A stretch of 64,000 nucleotides of DNA from Thiosocius teredinicola. GTDB taxonomy: Bacteria > Pseudomonadota > Gammaproteobacteria > Chromatiales > Chromatiaceae. Position 1 is the first letter of the stretch, and each line of letters begins with the position of its first letter. The stretch lies in contig NZ_CP019936.1 in NCBI RefSeq assembly GCF_002009425.1, forward strand, positions 1,535,001 to 1,599,000, read 5' to 3'. Shown one piece after another: positions 35,888 through 45,552 of this stretch. The notes beneath the pieces were generated by a model, which saw only the letters and a list, made by a program, of their open reading frames with translations, was not told the DNA's origin and did not search any database. A program made the translations under genes and the position numbers.

Positions 35888-36811
35888 ATGTCGATGACAG
35901 GCGTATTGCGGCCGGGTCATGTGCAGATCCGCGTGATGGATATGGGCGAAGCCCTGACCCACTACAAAGAACGTCTCGGTTTGCAGGAAACCGACCGCGA
36001 TGCCAGCGGCCGCGTCTATCTCAAGGGATGGGATGAGCGCGACTGGTTCTCCGTCGTGCTGCGTGAAGCCGACGAACCCGGCATGGATTTCATGGCGTTC
36101 AAGGTCGACAGCGTCGACACCTTGCGCAGACTCGAAGGCCGCGTACGTGAGTTTGGTTGCAACGTGGAAACGATCCCGGCCGGCGAACTCAATCATTGCG
36201 GTGAGCGCGTACGCTTCGATTCGCCAACCGGTCACACCTTCGAACTGTATGCCGAGAAAGACTACAAGGGCACGCAGATGGGATTGCTCAATCCCGATCC
36301 GTGGCATGAAGAGTGTTTGAAGGGCATGCAGGCGCAACGATTCGATCACTGCCTGCTGTATGGGGATGACCTCGACGGCACCATCAAGCTGTTTACCGAG
36401 GTGCTGGGTTTCAAAGAGGCCGAACAGGTCTACGACGGTGATCTGCAGATCGGCACCTTCCTGACTTGCGGCATGAAGGCGCACGATCTGGCAGTGATTC
36501 GCCATACGGAAAAGAACAAGTTCCACCACGCCTCGTTCCTGCTCGGGAGTTGGGAAGACGTGTTGCGTGCCGCCGACATCATCGGTCGCTACAAGATGTC
36601 GCTCGACATCGGCCCGACCCGGCACGGCATTACCCGTGGTCGTACGATTTACTTCTTCGATCCGTCCGGTAATCGCAACGAGGTGTTTGCCGGCGACTAC
36701 ACCTATTACCCGGACTACGAGCCGATCACCTGGACGGCCGACGAACTCGGTGGTGCGATCTTCTATCACAACCAGACATTGAACGAACGCTTCCTGACTG
36801 TCGTGACCTGA
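35888..36811 (+). CDS. dmpB: Catechol 2,3-dioxygenase
   Basis: 307 residues, the same length as XylE/DmpB and strongly similar throughout ([36 protein letters not shown]). Extradiol ring cleavage of catechol to 2-hydroxymuconic semialdehyde. The Fe(II) ligands are visible: His154 in [10 protein letters not shown], His214 in KFHHASF and Glu265 in GNRNEVF. Second-sphere residues lie in the [10 protein letters not shown] stretch. A strong GGAAGGAGGAA precedes ATG. Its stop overlaps the next start (TGATG). Confidence 0.97.
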   Translation: MSMTGVLRPGHVQIRVMDMGEALTHYKERLGLQETDRDASGRVYLKGWDERDWFSVVLREADEPGMDFMAFKVDSVDTLRRLEGRVREFGCNVETIPAGELNHCGERVRFDSPTGHTFELYAEKDYKGTQMGLLNPDPWHEECLKGMQAQRFDHCLLYGDDLDGTIKLFTEVLGFKEAEQVYDGDLQIGTFLTCGMKAHDLAVIRHTEKNKFHHASFLLGSWEDVLRAADIIGRYKMSLDIGPTRHGITRGRTIYFFDPSGNRNEVFAGDYTYYPDYEPITWTADELGGAIFYHNQTLNERFLTVVT

Positions 36812-37236
36812 TGAGTACCGTCGTTGAGGCATTGACGCTGTCGTCGACCGCCGCGGCACAGATGTGTCAGGCCGCGGTGGCGCATGCGCAGTCGCTCGGT
36901 GTGAAGATCAATGTTGCCGTGGTCGACAACGGCGGCAACCTGTTGGCCTTCCAACGTATGAACGGTGCGTTCCTGCACTCGATCTCGATTGCCGAAGACA
37001 AGGCCTTTTGCGCGGTCAGCTTTACGATGCCGACCGGTGCCTGGCAGAGCGTGTTCGACGAAATGCCGCAGTTGAAAGACGGCCTGGTGCATCGTCCACG
37101 CTTCGTGACATTAGCCGGTGGCTTGCCCATCGAACATCAAGGACAGGTCGTTGGCGGTATCGGCGTGTCCGGCGCCAGCGAAGAACAGGATGAAGCCTGC
37201 GCGCGCGCCGGCATGTCGGCGGCCGGCATAAGTTGA
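36811..37236 (+). CDS. GlcG/HbpS-like (DUF336) protein
   Basis: 141 residues of the GlcG/HbpS family (KINVAVVDNGGNLLAFQRMNGA, DKAFCAVSFTMPT, VTLAGGLPIEHQGQVVGGIGVSGA). Some relatives bind haem or cobalamin; others occur in catabolic operons with unclear roles. Its ATG overlaps the dmpB stop by one base, so it is made together with the dioxygenase. A role in protecting or servicing the dioxygenase, or in small-molecule sensing, is possible but unproven. Ends 10 bases from a convergent VOC gene. Confidence 0.85.
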   Translation: MSTVVEALTLSSTAAAQMCQAAVAHAQSLGVKINVAVVDNGGNLLAFQRMNGAFLHSISIAEDKAFCAVSFTMPTGAWQSVFDEMPQLKDGLVHRPRFVTLAGGLPIEHQGQVVGGIGVSGASEEQDEACARAGMSAAGIS

Positions 37237-37246
37237 AAAAGTCGCG

Positions 37247-37693
37247 CTAGAGTTCGAGCGGTTTGACGGGTTGGTCGATCCACTCGGTGCGCGAGTGCCA
37301 ATCGTAATCCGGCACGTCGACGTACAGCTCGAGTTCATTGCCGTCGGGATCGCGCAGGTAAAGGCTATGGCTGATCCAATGATCCGACATCCCTTCGATC
37401 GCGACACCGGCGGCTTCAAGCTTGGCCTTGGCATCGCGCAATGCATCGTCGCTGTCACCGATGCACCAGCCCACGTGATACAGACCTATGCGTCGGCCCG
37501 GCGGCGGGGCAGGGGCATCGCCGACCTCGAGCAACAGCAGCTCGTGATGTGTTCGGCCGCTGGTCAGCATGCAGGCGCGCCCATTGAAGGTCTCGCCGAG
37601 CGATTTCAGACCGAGCAGGTCGCGGTAGAACGCCAATGAGCGTTGCAGGTCGCGCACATAGAACACGACATGGCCAAGGTGGCGAACCTGCAT
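37247..37693 (-). CDS. Single-domain VOC (glyoxalase/extradiol dioxygenase-like) protein
   Basis: About 148 residues from ATG 37693, whose first base pair overlaps the GntR stop (TGATG); the longer frame to 37783 is inside the GntR gene. Vicinal-oxygen-chelate fold with paired beta-alpha-beta modules: LGHVVFYVRDLQRSLAFYRDLLGL and HVGWCIGDSDDALRDAK, with candidate metal ligands His6, the His in THHELLLLE, HVGW and the Glu of GNELELYVDVP. Could act as a dioxygenase, a lyase or an isomerase on a catechol derivative. Co-transcribed with the GntR regulator. Confidence 0.85.
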   Translation of the reverse strand: MQVRHLGHVVFYVRDLQRSLAFYRDLLGLKSLGETFNGRACMLTSGRTHHELLLLEVGDAPAPPPGRRIGLYHVGWCIGDSDDALRDAKAKLEAAGVAIEGMSDHWISHSLYLRDPDGNELELYVDVPDYDWHSRTEWIDQPVKPLEL

Positions 37694-38400
37694 CAGGCCG
37701 ATTCCCGCGTTTCCCATTCGTCGAGCATCAGGCGTTTGACGACCTCGGCGGTTTCGCGGATGTGGAATTCGTTGGCCTTGCACGCAGCTTCGGCATCGCG
37801 ATTCAACGCCGCCTTATAGATGGCCTCGTGTTCGGCATGGATGTCGCGCCGTGCGTGGGTGTCGCTGCGCGCAAGGTTGCGGTAACGCTTGTGCTGGTCG
37901 TACAGCGTGTCGTAGAAGCGCCGCAGCCATTTCGAACGACAGGCGCCGATCAAGGCATTGTGGAAATCCGCATTGCGCTTTTCCCAGTCGTTGATGTCGC
38001 GATCGCCTTCCGATTCCTCCAGCTTGGAGAGTCGGTGAAACGCAGCAACCACACCGGCTTCCCAGGTGTCGTCACCTTTGACGATGCTCTGCGTCAGCGC
38101 TTGGCTTTCGAGCACGACGCGCAGGTTGGTCACATCTTCGAGGTCGTCTTTGGTCATGTCGGCGACTTTGAAGCCGCGCTGGCCTTCGATCGTGACAAAG
38201 CCATCGGCCGACAGACGGCTGAGCGCTTCGCGCAGCGGGGTAGCACCGACGCCGTACTGTTGGCGCAACGATTCGATGCGCAGCTTCGTGTTCGGCGCCA
38301 GATGGCCATGCACGATGTCGTCGCGCAGTTGCTGGTATGCCTGGTCCGTCAGTGTCTTGGGAGACTCGGACTTCGAAGCTTTGGAGGGGGCAATGGCCAT
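37693..38400 (-). CDS. GntR-family (FadR/FCD) transcriptional regulator
   Basis: 235 residues: winged HTH (about 18-85; LTDQAYQQLRDDIVHGHL, GATPLREALSRLSADGFV) and an FCD effector domain (about 95-225), with metal-site residues in NADFHNAL, HAEHEAIY and NEFHIRETAE. Divergent from dmpC and upstream of a VOC gene. A GntR repressor (AphS) silences phenol genes in Comamonas testosteroni, so a similar repressor role over the meta-pathway block is likely here, with an aromatic or pathway acid as inducer. Confidence 0.92.
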   Translation of the reverse strand: MAIAPSKASKSESPKTLTDQAYQQLRDDIVHGHLAPNTKLRIESLRQQYGVGATPLREALSRLSADGFVTIEGQRGFKVADMTKDDLEDVTNLRVVLESQALTQSIVKGDDTWEAGVVAAFHRLSKLEESEGDRDINDWEKRNADFHNALIGACRSKWLRRFYDTLYDQHKRYRNLARSDTHARRDIHAEHEAIYKAALNRDAEAACKANEFHIRETAEVVKRLMLDEWETRESA

Positions 38401-38479
38401 ATTGCAGATGTGTCCTTTGGCGATCCGACTGAGATCAAGTCTACGTTAAACACCGGGTAAATCATATATTTACGCCGTT

Positions 38480-38505
38480 TGTCGACAGATTATCAAGTAT
38501 CGACA
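38480..38505. promoter_or_regulatory. Candidate GntR operator pair, GntR side
   Basis: TGTCGACA at 38480 and TATCGACA at 38498, 18 bases apart, in the AT-rich region between the divergent GntR gene and dmpC. Likely autoregulatory sites; see the matching pair at 38536. Confidence 0.45.
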
Positions 38506-38535
38506 AAATAACTCTAAAAAGAAAACTAGCAAAAA

Positions 38536-38577
38536 TATCGATAAAAAGCTTGATTATCGACAAGCTTAGTTTATTCT
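38536..38577 (+). promoter_or_regulatory. dmpC promoter with overlapping GntR operator pair
   Basis: TATCGATA (38536) and TATCGACA (38555) lie 19 bases apart. A plausible sigma-70 promoter, TTGATT (38550-38555) and TATTCT (38572-38577) with a 16-base spacer, overlaps them, as expected for repression. The second element is also centred in an inverted repeat AAGCTTG/CAAGCTT (38546-38567). Confidence 0.45.
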
Positions 38578-38663
38578 TCCCCCGAACAACGCAACACGCC
38601 GCAATCCAACAAGACGGCCGTTTGCGTAGCAGTCGCCACTCCGGGCAGTTGAAAACGAAGCGA

Positions 38664-40124
38664 ATGAAAGAAACCAAGCACTTCATCAACGGTGAATTCG
38701 TGGGTTCGGCGAACGGCCGTACCTTTGCCAATACCAGTCCGGCGACCGGGCAGCAGATCGGGATCGTCCACGAGGCCGGTCGCGAAGAGGTCGATCAGGC
38801 GGTGTCCGCGGCGCGTGCTGCACTGACGGGTGATTGGGGGCGCATGCCGGTTGCCGAGCGCATGGCGTTGCTGCACAAGCTGGCCGACGGCATCAATGCG
38901 CGCTTCGACGAATTCCTCGAGGCCGAGTGTCTGGACACCGGCAAGCCCGCCAGCCTGGCGCGACATGTCGACATTCCGCGCGGCGCGGCCAACTTCAAGA
39001 TATTCGCCGACCTGGTGAAGAACGTGCCGACCGAGAGCTTCATGCTCGATACGCCCGATGGCGCCGGTGCGTTGAACTATGCATTGCGCAAGCCCAAGGG
39101 CGTGATCGCGGTGGTCAGCCCATGGAACCTGCCGTTGCTGCTGATGACCTGGAAGGTCGGGCCTGCGTTGGCTTGCGGTAACACCGTGATCGTCAAGCCG
39201 TCGGAAGAAACGCCGTCGACCACCACGTTGCTCGGCGAGGTGATGAACGACGTCGGCATCCCCAAGGGTGTGTACAACGTTGTGCACGGTTTCGGCCCGG
39301 ACTCGGCCGGCGAGTTTCTGACCAGCCACAAGGGCATCGACGGCATCACCTTTACCGGCGAGACACGTACCGGTGCGGCGATCCTCAAGGCATCCGCCGA
39401 TCACATCCGCCACGTGTCCTTCGAACTGGGCGGCAAGAACCCGGCATTGGTGTTCGCCGACTGTGACATGGAGAAAGCTGTCGAAGGCACCATGCGTTCG
39501 GCCTTCGCCAACTGTGGACAGGTCTGCCTCGGCACCGAGCGCGTCTACGTCGAACGCCCGATCTTTGATGAGTTTCTCGCACGCCTGAAGCGTGGTGCCG
39601 AGCACATGAAACTCGGTGCGTGGAACGATCCCGAAACCAGCATGGGCCCGCTGATCAGCAAAGAGCACCAGCGCAAGGTGCTGGGTTACTACGACAAGGC
39701 GGTCGCCGAGGGTGCGACAGTGGTAACCGGCGGCGGCGAACCCGAGATGCCGGGCGACCTCGCCGGCGGTGCCTGGGTGCAGCCGACCATCTGGACCGGG
39801 CTGGCCGACGATGCCGAATGCATTCGCGACGAGATCTTCGGCCCGTGTTGTCACGTGCGTCCGTTCGACAGCGAAGACGAAGCGGTCGCGTTGGCCAACG
39901 ATACCGACTACGGCCTGGCTGCGGCGATCTGGACGGAGAACGCCGGGCGTGCGCACCGTGTGGCCGCCAACGTCAATGCCGGCATCGTCTGGGTCAACTC
40001 CTGGTTCCTGCGCGATCTGCGCACGCCGTTCGGTGGCATGGGTGCCTCAGGCATCGGTCGCGAAGGCGGGGTGCATTCACTCGAGTTCTACACCGAACTC
40101 AAGAACGTGTGCGTGAAGCTCTGA
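38664..40124 (+). CDS. dmpC: 2-Hydroxymuconic semialdehyde dehydrogenase
   Basis: 486 residues from ATG 38664 (MKETKHFINGEFV), matching DmpC length; the frame extends upstream into the operator region. Aldehyde dehydrogenase fold with general base Glu254 (FELGGKNP) and nucleophile Cys288 (GQVCLGTERV), plus VSPWNLPLLLMTWK and the FGGMGASGIGREGG C-terminus. Oxidises the catechol ring-cleavage aldehyde to 4-oxalocrotonate using NAD+. First gene of the long dmpC operon. Confidence 0.96.
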   Translation: MKETKHFINGEFVGSANGRTFANTSPATGQQIGIVHEAGREEVDQAVSAARAALTGDWGRMPVAERMALLHKLADGINARFDEFLEAECLDTGKPASLARHVDIPRGAANFKIFADLVKNVPTESFMLDTPDGAGALNYALRKPKGVIAVVSPWNLPLLLMTWKVGPALACGNTVIVKPSEETPSTTTLLGEVMNDVGIPKGVYNVVHGFGPDSAGEFLTSHKGIDGITFTGETRTGAAILKASADHIRHVSFELGGKNPALVFADCDMEKAVEGTMRSAFANCGQVCLGTERVYVERPIFDEFLARLKRGAEHMKLGAWNDPETSMGPLISKEHQRKVLGYYDKAVAEGATVVTGGGEPEMPGDLAGGAWVQPTIWTGLADDAECIRDEIFGPCCHVRPFDSEDEAVALANDTDYGLAAAIWTENAGRAHRVAANVNAGIVWVNSWFLRDLRTPFGGMGASGIGREGGVHSLEFYTELKNVCVKL

Positions 40125-40125
40125 C

Positions 40126-40974
40126 ATGAACGCACCGGCCAGCAATCCCGAGATCGGACTGAGCGTCGCCACGCCGACGGTCACGACCAACTACCACGAT
40201 CAAGGCGCCGGTGATCCCGTCGTGTTGTTGCATGGCTCGGGACCTGGCGTTAGCGCGTGGGCCAACTGGCGGCTGACCTTGCCGGCACTGGCAAAGCAGC
40301 GGCGCGTTATCGCCCCCGATCTTGCCGGCTTCGGTTTCACCGAACGGCAAGACGGTGCGCACTACGACATCGACGGCTGGGTCGCACACCTGGCCGGCTT
40401 TCTCGATGCACTCGAACTCGACGCGGTAGACCTGGTCGGCAACTCGTTTGGCGGCGCGCTGGCCTTGCACTTCGCCTTGCGCTATCCGAACCGCGTGCGC
40501 CGCCTGGTCGTGATGGGTGCTGTCGGCCTGAGCTTTCCGATCACCGACGGCCTCGATGCTGTCTGGGGTTACCAGCCGTCGGTCGAGAACATGCGCAAGC
40601 TGCTCGACATCTTTGCGTACAACCGCGAGTTGGTCAGTGATGAGCTGGCCGAGTTGCGCTTCAAGGCGGCCAATCGCCCGGGTGTACAAGAGGCGTTCGC
40701 CGCGATGTTTCCTGCGCCGCGCCAGCGCTGGGTCGACGCGCTCGCCTGTGCCGAGGACGAATTGCGCGAGCTCGACAAGGAGCTGTTGATCATCCACGGG
40801 CGCGACGACGACGTCATCCCGATGTCGGTTTCGTTACGCCTGCTCGAGATTACCCAACGTTCGCAATTGCACGTGTTCGGTCGCTGCGGCCACTGGGTGC
40901 AGATCGAACACGCCGATCGCTTCAATCGTCTGGTCGGCGACTTTCTTTCAGAACCCGCGATGGGAGATGCATAA
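40126..40974 (+). CDS. dmpD: 2-Hydroxymuconic semialdehyde hydrolase
   Basis: 282-residue alpha/beta hydrolase of the meta-cleavage product hydrolase family. Oxyanion-hole motif HGSGPGVSAWANW, nucleophile Ser107 in GNSFGGALAL, Asp in IIHGRDDDVIP and His256 in GHWVQIEH. Produces 2-oxopent-4-enoate and formate from the semialdehyde, and handles ketones from methylcatechols that the dehydrogenase cannot oxidise. Starts one base after the dmpC stop. Confidence 0.95.
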   Translation: MNAPASNPEIGLSVATPTVTTNYHDQGAGDPVVLLHGSGPGVSAWANWRLTLPALAKQRRVIAPDLAGFGFTERQDGAHYDIDGWVAHLAGFLDALELDAVDLVGNSFGGALALHFALRYPNRVRRLVVMGAVGLSFPITDGLDAVWGYQPSVENMRKLLDIFAYNRELVSDELAELRFKAANRPGVQEAFAAMFPAPRQRWVDALACAEDELRELDKELLIIHGRDDDVIPMSVSLRLLEITQRSQLHVFGRCGHWVQIEHADRFNRLVGDFLSEPAMGDA

Positions 40975-40975
40975 C

Positions 40976-41761
40976 GTGGATGACAAACGCATCCAACAGC
41001 TGGGCGATGAACTGTTCAGCGCACTGCGTACACGCGAGATGATCGAACCGCTGACCGAGCGTGAGCCTGCAATCACGATCGACGATGCCTACCACATCTC
41101 GCTGCGTCTCGTGGAACGCCGCGTCGCCGACGGTGAACGCATCATCGGCAAGAAGATCGGTGTGACCTCGAAGGCCGTGCAGAACATGCTCAATGTGCAC
41201 CAGCCCGATTTCGGTTACCTGACTGACCGCATGGTGTATGGCAACGGCGACGAGATGCCGATCAGTGAGCAACTGATCCAGCCGCGCGCCGAGGGCGAGA
41301 TTGCTTTCATCCTGAAGAAAGACCTCAGTGGCCCGGGCGTGACCAACGCCGACGTATTGGCCGCGACCGAAGCGGTGATGCCGTGCTTCGAGATCGTCGA
41401 TTCCCGCATCCGCGACTGGAAGATCAAGATCCAGGACACGGTCGCAGACAACGCCTCGTGCGGTCTGTTCGTGCTCGGTGATCGCGCAGTCGATCCGCGC
41501 AAGGTCGATCTCGCCACGGTCGGCATGGTGGTCGAGAAGAACGGCCAGATCATCTCGACCGGTGCCGGTGCCGCGGCGCTGGGTTCACCGGTGAACTGCG
41601 TGGCCTGGCTGGCCAACACCCTCGGTCGTTTCGATATCCCCCTCAAGGCAGGTGAAGTGATCCTGTCCGGCTCGTTGGTGCCGCTCGAACCGGTGGTTGC
41701 GGGCGACTTCATGCGGGTCGAGATCGGTGGCATCGGTTCGGCTTCGGTGCGGTTTGTTTAA
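40976..41761 (+). CDS. dmpE: 2-Oxopent-4-enoate hydratase
   Basis: 261 residues from GTG 40976, matching the DmpE length and N-terminus and placed 9 bases after GGGAG (40962-40966); ATG 40967 in the same frame is too close to that ribosome site. Hydratase/decarboxylase fold (KKIGVTSKAVQNMLNVHQPDFGYL in part, RAEGEIAFILKKDL, VADNASCGLFVLG). Hydrates 2-oxopent-4-enoate to 4-hydroxy-2-oxovalerate. It usually forms a complex with decarboxylase DmpH. Confidence 0.95.
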   Translation: MDDKRIQQLGDELFSALRTREMIEPLTEREPAITIDDAYHISLRLVERRVADGERIIGKKIGVTSKAVQNMLNVHQPDFGYLTDRMVYGNGDEMPISEQLIQPRAEGEIAFILKKDLSGPGVTNADVLAATEAVMPCFEIVDSRIRDWKIKIQDTVADNASCGLFVLGDRAVDPRKVDLATVGMVVEKNGQIISTGAGAAALGSPVNCVAWLANTLGRFDIPLKAGEVILSGSLVPLEPVVAGDFMRVEIGGIGSASVRFV

Positions 41762-41809
41762 CGACGTCGGCGAAGTCCCCGGCACAAAGAACATTCGAGG
41801 ATTTACTGA

Positions 41810-42721
41810 ATGAGCAAGATCAACGCAGCCCTGATCGGCTCCGGCAACATCGGTACCGATCTGCTTTACAAGGCTCTGCGCAGTGAGTGGATCAATCCGG
41901 TGTGGATGGTCGGCATCGACCCGGAGTCGGAAGGTTTGGCGCGTGCCCGCAAGCTCGGTCTGAAAACCACGCACGAAGGCGTCGATGGGCTGATCCCGCA
42001 CATGCGCGAGGACAACATCCAGGTGTGCTTCGACGCGACCTCGGCCTATGTGCATGCCGAGAACAGCCGCAAGGTGCAGGAGCAGGGCGCGATGATGATC
42101 GACCTGACCCCCGCAGCGATTGGTCCGTATTGCGTGCCGCCGGTCAATCTGAAAGACCACGTCGGCAAGCGCGAAATGAACGTCAATATGGTGACCTGCG
42201 GCGGGCAGGCGACCATCCCGATGGTTGCCGCCGTGAGCCGTGTGCAGCCCGTCGAGTACGGTGAGATCGTTGCGACGGTCTCCTCCAAGTCGGCCGGTCC
42301 CGGTACGCGCAAGAACATCGACGAGTTCACCCAAACCACGTCGCGTGCGGTTGAAGCCGTTGGCGGTGCGCAAAAGGGCAAGGCCATCATCATCCTGAAC
42401 CCCGCCGAGCCGCCGCTGATCATGCGCGACACGGTGCATTGCATCACGGTCGACGAACCGGACCAGGCGGCGATCACCGCGTCGATCAACGCGATGATCG
42501 CCGAGGTGCAGAAGTACGTGCCCGGCTATCGCTTGAAGAACGGGCCGGTGTTCGACGGGCGTCGCGTGTCGGTATTCATGGAGGTCGAAGGCCTCGGCGA
42601 TTACCTGCCGAAGTACGCCGGCAATCTCGACATCATGACCGCCGCCGGTCTGCGCACTGCCGAGATGTTCGCCGAAGAAATTGCCAACGGCACGCTCGTG
42701 CTCGAACCCCAAGTCGCCTGA
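41810..42721 (+). CDS. dmpF: Acylating acetaldehyde dehydrogenase
   Basis: 303 residues. NAD-binding [12 protein letters not shown] at the N-terminus and catalytic Cys130 in TCGGQATIP. Converts acetaldehyde, CoA and NAD+ to acetyl-CoA; acetaldehyde is channelled from aldolase DmpG, encoded immediately downstream. A 48-base gap separates it from dmpE. Confidence 0.96.
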   Translation: MSKINAALIGSGNIGTDLLYKALRSEWINPVWMVGIDPESEGLARARKLGLKTTHEGVDGLIPHMREDNIQVCFDATSAYVHAENSRKVQEQGAMMIDLTPAAIGPYCVPPVNLKDHVGKREMNVNMVTCGGQATIPMVAAVSRVQPVEYGEIVATVSSKSAGPGTRKNIDEFTQTTSRAVEAVGGAQKGKAIIILNPAEPPLIMRDTVHCITVDEPDQAAITASINAMIAEVQKYVPGYRLKNGPVFDGRRVSVFMEVEGLGDYLPKYAGNLDIMTAAGLRTAEMFAEEIANGTLVLEPQVA

Positions 42722-42734
42722 GGAGTAAGTGTCA

Positions 42735-43763
42735 ATGAATCTCGCAGGTACCAAGATCACCATTCATGACATGTCGTTGCGTGATGGCATGCACCCGAAA
42801 CGTCACCAGATCTCGATCGACCAGATGATCAGCATCGCGTCGGGCCTCGACCAGGCCGGCGTGCCGATGATCGAGGTTACGCATGGCGACGGCCTGGCCG
42901 GCGCATCGGTCAACTACGGCTTTCCGGCACATACCGACGAGGAATATCTGCGCGCCGTCCGTCCGCATGTGAAGCAGGCGAAGATCTCGGCGCTGTTGTT
43001 GCCCGGCATCGGTACGGTGCCCGAGCTCGAGATGGCACACGACTGCGGCGTCGACACGATCCGTGTCGCTACCCATTGCACCGAGGCCGATGTCTCGGAA
43101 CAGCACATCAAGAAGTCGGCCGAACTCGGTCTCGATACCGTCGGCTTTCTGATGATGTCGCACATGCTCGATCCGCAGGGCCTGATCAAGCAGGCAAAGC
43201 TGATGGAAGGCTACGGTGCGAACTGCATCTACATCACCGACTCGGCCGGCTACATGCTGCCCGACGACGTCAAGGTACGCCTGAGCGCGGTGCGCGAGGC
43301 GCTCGACAGCAAGACCGAACTGGGCTTTCACGGTCACCACAACCTGGCGATGGGTGTCGCCAACTCGATCGCCGCGGTCGAAGTCGGTGCCAATCGCATC
43401 GATGGCTCGGCAGCGGGTATGGGTGCCGGCGCGGGCAACACCCCGCTCGAGGTGTTCGCCGCGGTCTGTGATCGCATGGGCATCGACACCGGCGTCGATC
43501 TGTTCAAGCTGATGGACGTGGCCGAAGACTTGGTTTATCCGATCCAGGATATCCCGGTACGTATCGACCGCGATGCGCTGACGCTTGGCTACGCGGGTGT
43601 CTATTCGTCGTTCCTGCTGTTCGCCAAACGCGCACAACAGCGCTACGGCGTGTCGTCGCGCGAGATTCTGGTCGAGCTTGGTAAGCGCGGCATGGTCGGC
43701 GGCCAGGAAGACATGATCGAAGACGTCGCGCTCGAGATGTCGAAGGCTGGGAACGCCGCATGA
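42735..43763 (+). CDS. dmpG: 4-Hydroxy-2-oxovalerate aldolase
   Basis: About 342 residues from ATG 42735, 9 bases after AGGAG (a GTG six bases earlier is too close). DRE-TIM-like barrel: [16 protein letters not shown] at the N-terminus, metal-binding [11 protein letters not shown], and [17 protein letters not shown]. Cleaves 4-hydroxy-2-oxovalerate to pyruvate and acetaldehyde and forms a channelling complex with DmpF. Overlaps dmpH by four bases (ATGA). Confidence 0.96.
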   Translation: MNLAGTKITIHDMSLRDGMHPKRHQISIDQMISIASGLDQAGVPMIEVTHGDGLAGASVNYGFPAHTDEEYLRAVRPHVKQAKISALLLPGIGTVPELEMAHDCGVDTIRVATHCTEADVSEQHIKKSAELGLDTVGFLMMSHMLDPQGLIKQAKLMEGYGANCIYITDSAGYMLPDDVKVRLSAVREALDSKTELGFHGHHNLAMGVANSIAAVEVGANRIDGSAAGMGAGAGNTPLEVFAAVCDRMGIDTGVDLFKLMDVAEDLVYPIQDIPVRIDRDALTLGYAGVYSSFLLFAKRAQQRYGVSSREILVELGKRGMVGGQEDMIEDVALEMSKAGNAA

Positions 43764-44551
43764 GCACTCTGAGCCAAGCGCAGATCGATGAACTGGCGGT
43801 CTACCTCGAAGACTGCGAGCTCGAAGCGAAGGAAGCGACCAAGGTCACCGATCGCTATCCGGATATGGATTTTGACGATGCCTACGCCGTGCAGTATGCG
43901 ATCCGTCGGCGCAAGCTCGATCGCGGCAACCGCTTGGCCGGGCTGAAAGTCGGCCTGACCTCGCGCGCCAAGATGAAACAGATGGGTGTTGAAACACCGA
44001 TCTACGGTTTCCTCGCCGACTACTTCGATCGTCCCGATGGCGGCGATATCGAAACCGATCAATTGATCCACCCCAAGGTCGAGGCTGAACTGGCGTTCGT
44101 CACCAAGGCGCCGCTCAAAGGTCCGGGTTGCCATGTCGGCAGCGTATTGGCCGCGACCGACTTCGTGATCCCGGCGGTCGAGATCATCGATTCGCGCTAC
44201 GAGAATTTCCGCTTCGACCTGGTCAGCGTGATTGCAGACAACGCTTCATCGTCGCGCTTCGTGTTGGGTGGGCGTAGTGCCAGCCCCAATGAGATTGATA
44301 TGCGCAATCTCGGTGTCGTGCTCGAGCGTAACGGCGAGATCGTCGAACTCGGCGCAGGTGCTGCGGTGCTCGGACACCCAGCGGCGAGCGTGGCCTTGCT
44401 GGCCAACATGCTCGGCGAACGTGGTGAAGAGATTCCGACGGGCACCTTGATTCTGACCGGCGGTATCACTGCCGCTGTGACCGTGAACAAAGGCGACAAC
44501 GTCAACGTGCGCTTCCAGGATCTGGGTAGCGTGGGGATGCGATTCGTATGA
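43760..44551 (+). CDS. dmpH: 4-Oxalocrotonate decarboxylase
   Basis: 263 residues, paralogous to DmpE ([53 protein letters not shown]). Mg2+-dependent decarboxylation of the keto form of 4-oxalocrotonate to 2-oxopent-4-enoate. Normally dmpI (tautomerase) follows, but here the stop overlaps the start of a YCF48-like lipoprotein gene (ATGA at 44548-44551). Confidence 0.95.
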   Translation: MSTLSQAQIDELAVYLEDCELEAKEATKVTDRYPDMDFDDAYAVQYAIRRRKLDRGNRLAGLKVGLTSRAKMKQMGVETPIYGFLADYFDRPDGGDIETDQLIHPKVEAELAFVTKAPLKGPGCHVGSVLAATDFVIPAVEIIDSRYENFRFDLVSVIADNASSSRFVLGGRSASPNEIDMRNLGVVLERNGEIVELGAGAAVLGHPAASVALLANMLGERGEEIPTGTLILTGGITAAVTVNKGDNVNVRFQDLGSVGMRFV

Positions 44552-45552
44552 AGCCGGCGCGTGCGCTCAAGCAAGGTCTTTCGCCGCTCGTGCTGGTGGC
44601 GTGGGTTACGTTTATCGCAACTGGCTGTGAGGCGCCGTTGAACCTGCAGGGTGTCGAGCAGGAACAGACCAAAGCAGTCCATGCTTTTGATCACTTCAAG
44701 GCGGTAGCGGCGAGCGCAAGTCACCAGGTTGCCGCAGCCGATGCCGGCGTGTTGCTGGTTGCACCGAAAGGTGAAGATGGTTGGCGTCGCGTCAATTTGC
44801 CGACCCGGGCAGCGTTCCTTAATCTGGCGTCCTGCCCGAACGGCCGCTTCGTCGGCATCGACTCGCGTCGCACCTTGTGGGTATCCGACGCGCAGGCGAG
44901 CAACTGGCAGGCACACCCGGTCGATACGCCCGAATCGCTGATGGCCTTGGGCTGCGATCGACACAACGCAGTCTGGCTTGGCGCGAGCTTTTCGACCGTA
45001 CTGCGCAGCACCGATTTCGGCGACAGCTGGACCAGTTCGACGCAAGACGAAGATCTGCAGTTCACCGCCGCACAGTTTCTCAGCGATGGCCTTGCCGTGT
45101 TTGCCGGTGAGTTCGGCACTGTCATGTTCAGTGACGATGACGGAGCCAATTGGGAGCGCGCCGAACCGGTTCCAAACGACTTCTACCCGATGGGCCTGCA
45201 TTTCACCGACCGTGACACCGGCTGGGTCAGTGGTTTGAGCGGCACCATATGGCATACCGGCGATGGCGGAACATCGTGGACGCGCCAGGAGACCGAAACC
45301 AGCGTGCCCTTATATGCCTTCGTGCCCGTTGGCAACGCGCTGTTTGCCTTGGGCGACAACGGCACGCTGTTGCGGCTCGATGCAGATGCCTGGCACCGGG
45401 TCGAGCTGCCGGTGGCGGTGGCTACCTATCTGATCGGCGGTGTGTCATTGGCGGACAGCGACCTGTTGCTGGCCGGTGGTGCCGGCACGCTGTTGAAGCT
45501 CGACGTATCTGAGCCGGATGCGCGCATCGCCAGGAACGGGGGTGTGCAATGA
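44548..45552 (+). CDS. YCF48-like beta-propeller lipoprotein
   Basis: 334 residues. The N-terminal signal segment ends in IATGC, an approximate lipobox with Cys near residue 27, suggesting a lipoprotein anchored at the inner or outer membrane. The body has BNR/YCF48-type repeats (VLRSTDFGDSWTSS, VMFSDDDGANWERA, IWHTGDGGTSWTRQ, LLRLDADAWHRV), predicting a beta-propeller. Such proteins are commonly encoded with RND exporters and DUF1302/DUF1329 proteins in clusters for hydrophobic compounds. Start overlaps dmpH and end overlaps the RND gene (ATGA), so expression is translationally coupled on both sides. Confidence 0.8.
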   Translation: MKPARALKQGLSPLVLVAWVTFIATGCEAPLNLQGVEQEQTKAVHAFDHFKAVAASASHQVAAADAGVLLVAPKGEDGWRRVNLPTRAAFLNLASCPNGRFVGIDSRRTLWVSDAQASNWQAHPVDTPESLMALGCDRHNAVWLGASFSTVLRSTDFGDSWTSSTQDEDLQFTAAQFLSDGLAVFAGEFGTVMFSDDDGANWERAEPVPNDFYPMGLHFTDRDTGWVSGLSGTIWHTGDGGTSWTRQETETSVPLYAFVPVGNALFALGDNGTLLRLDADAWHRVELPVAVATYLIGGVSLADSDLLLAGGAGTLLKLDVSEPDARIARNGGVQ

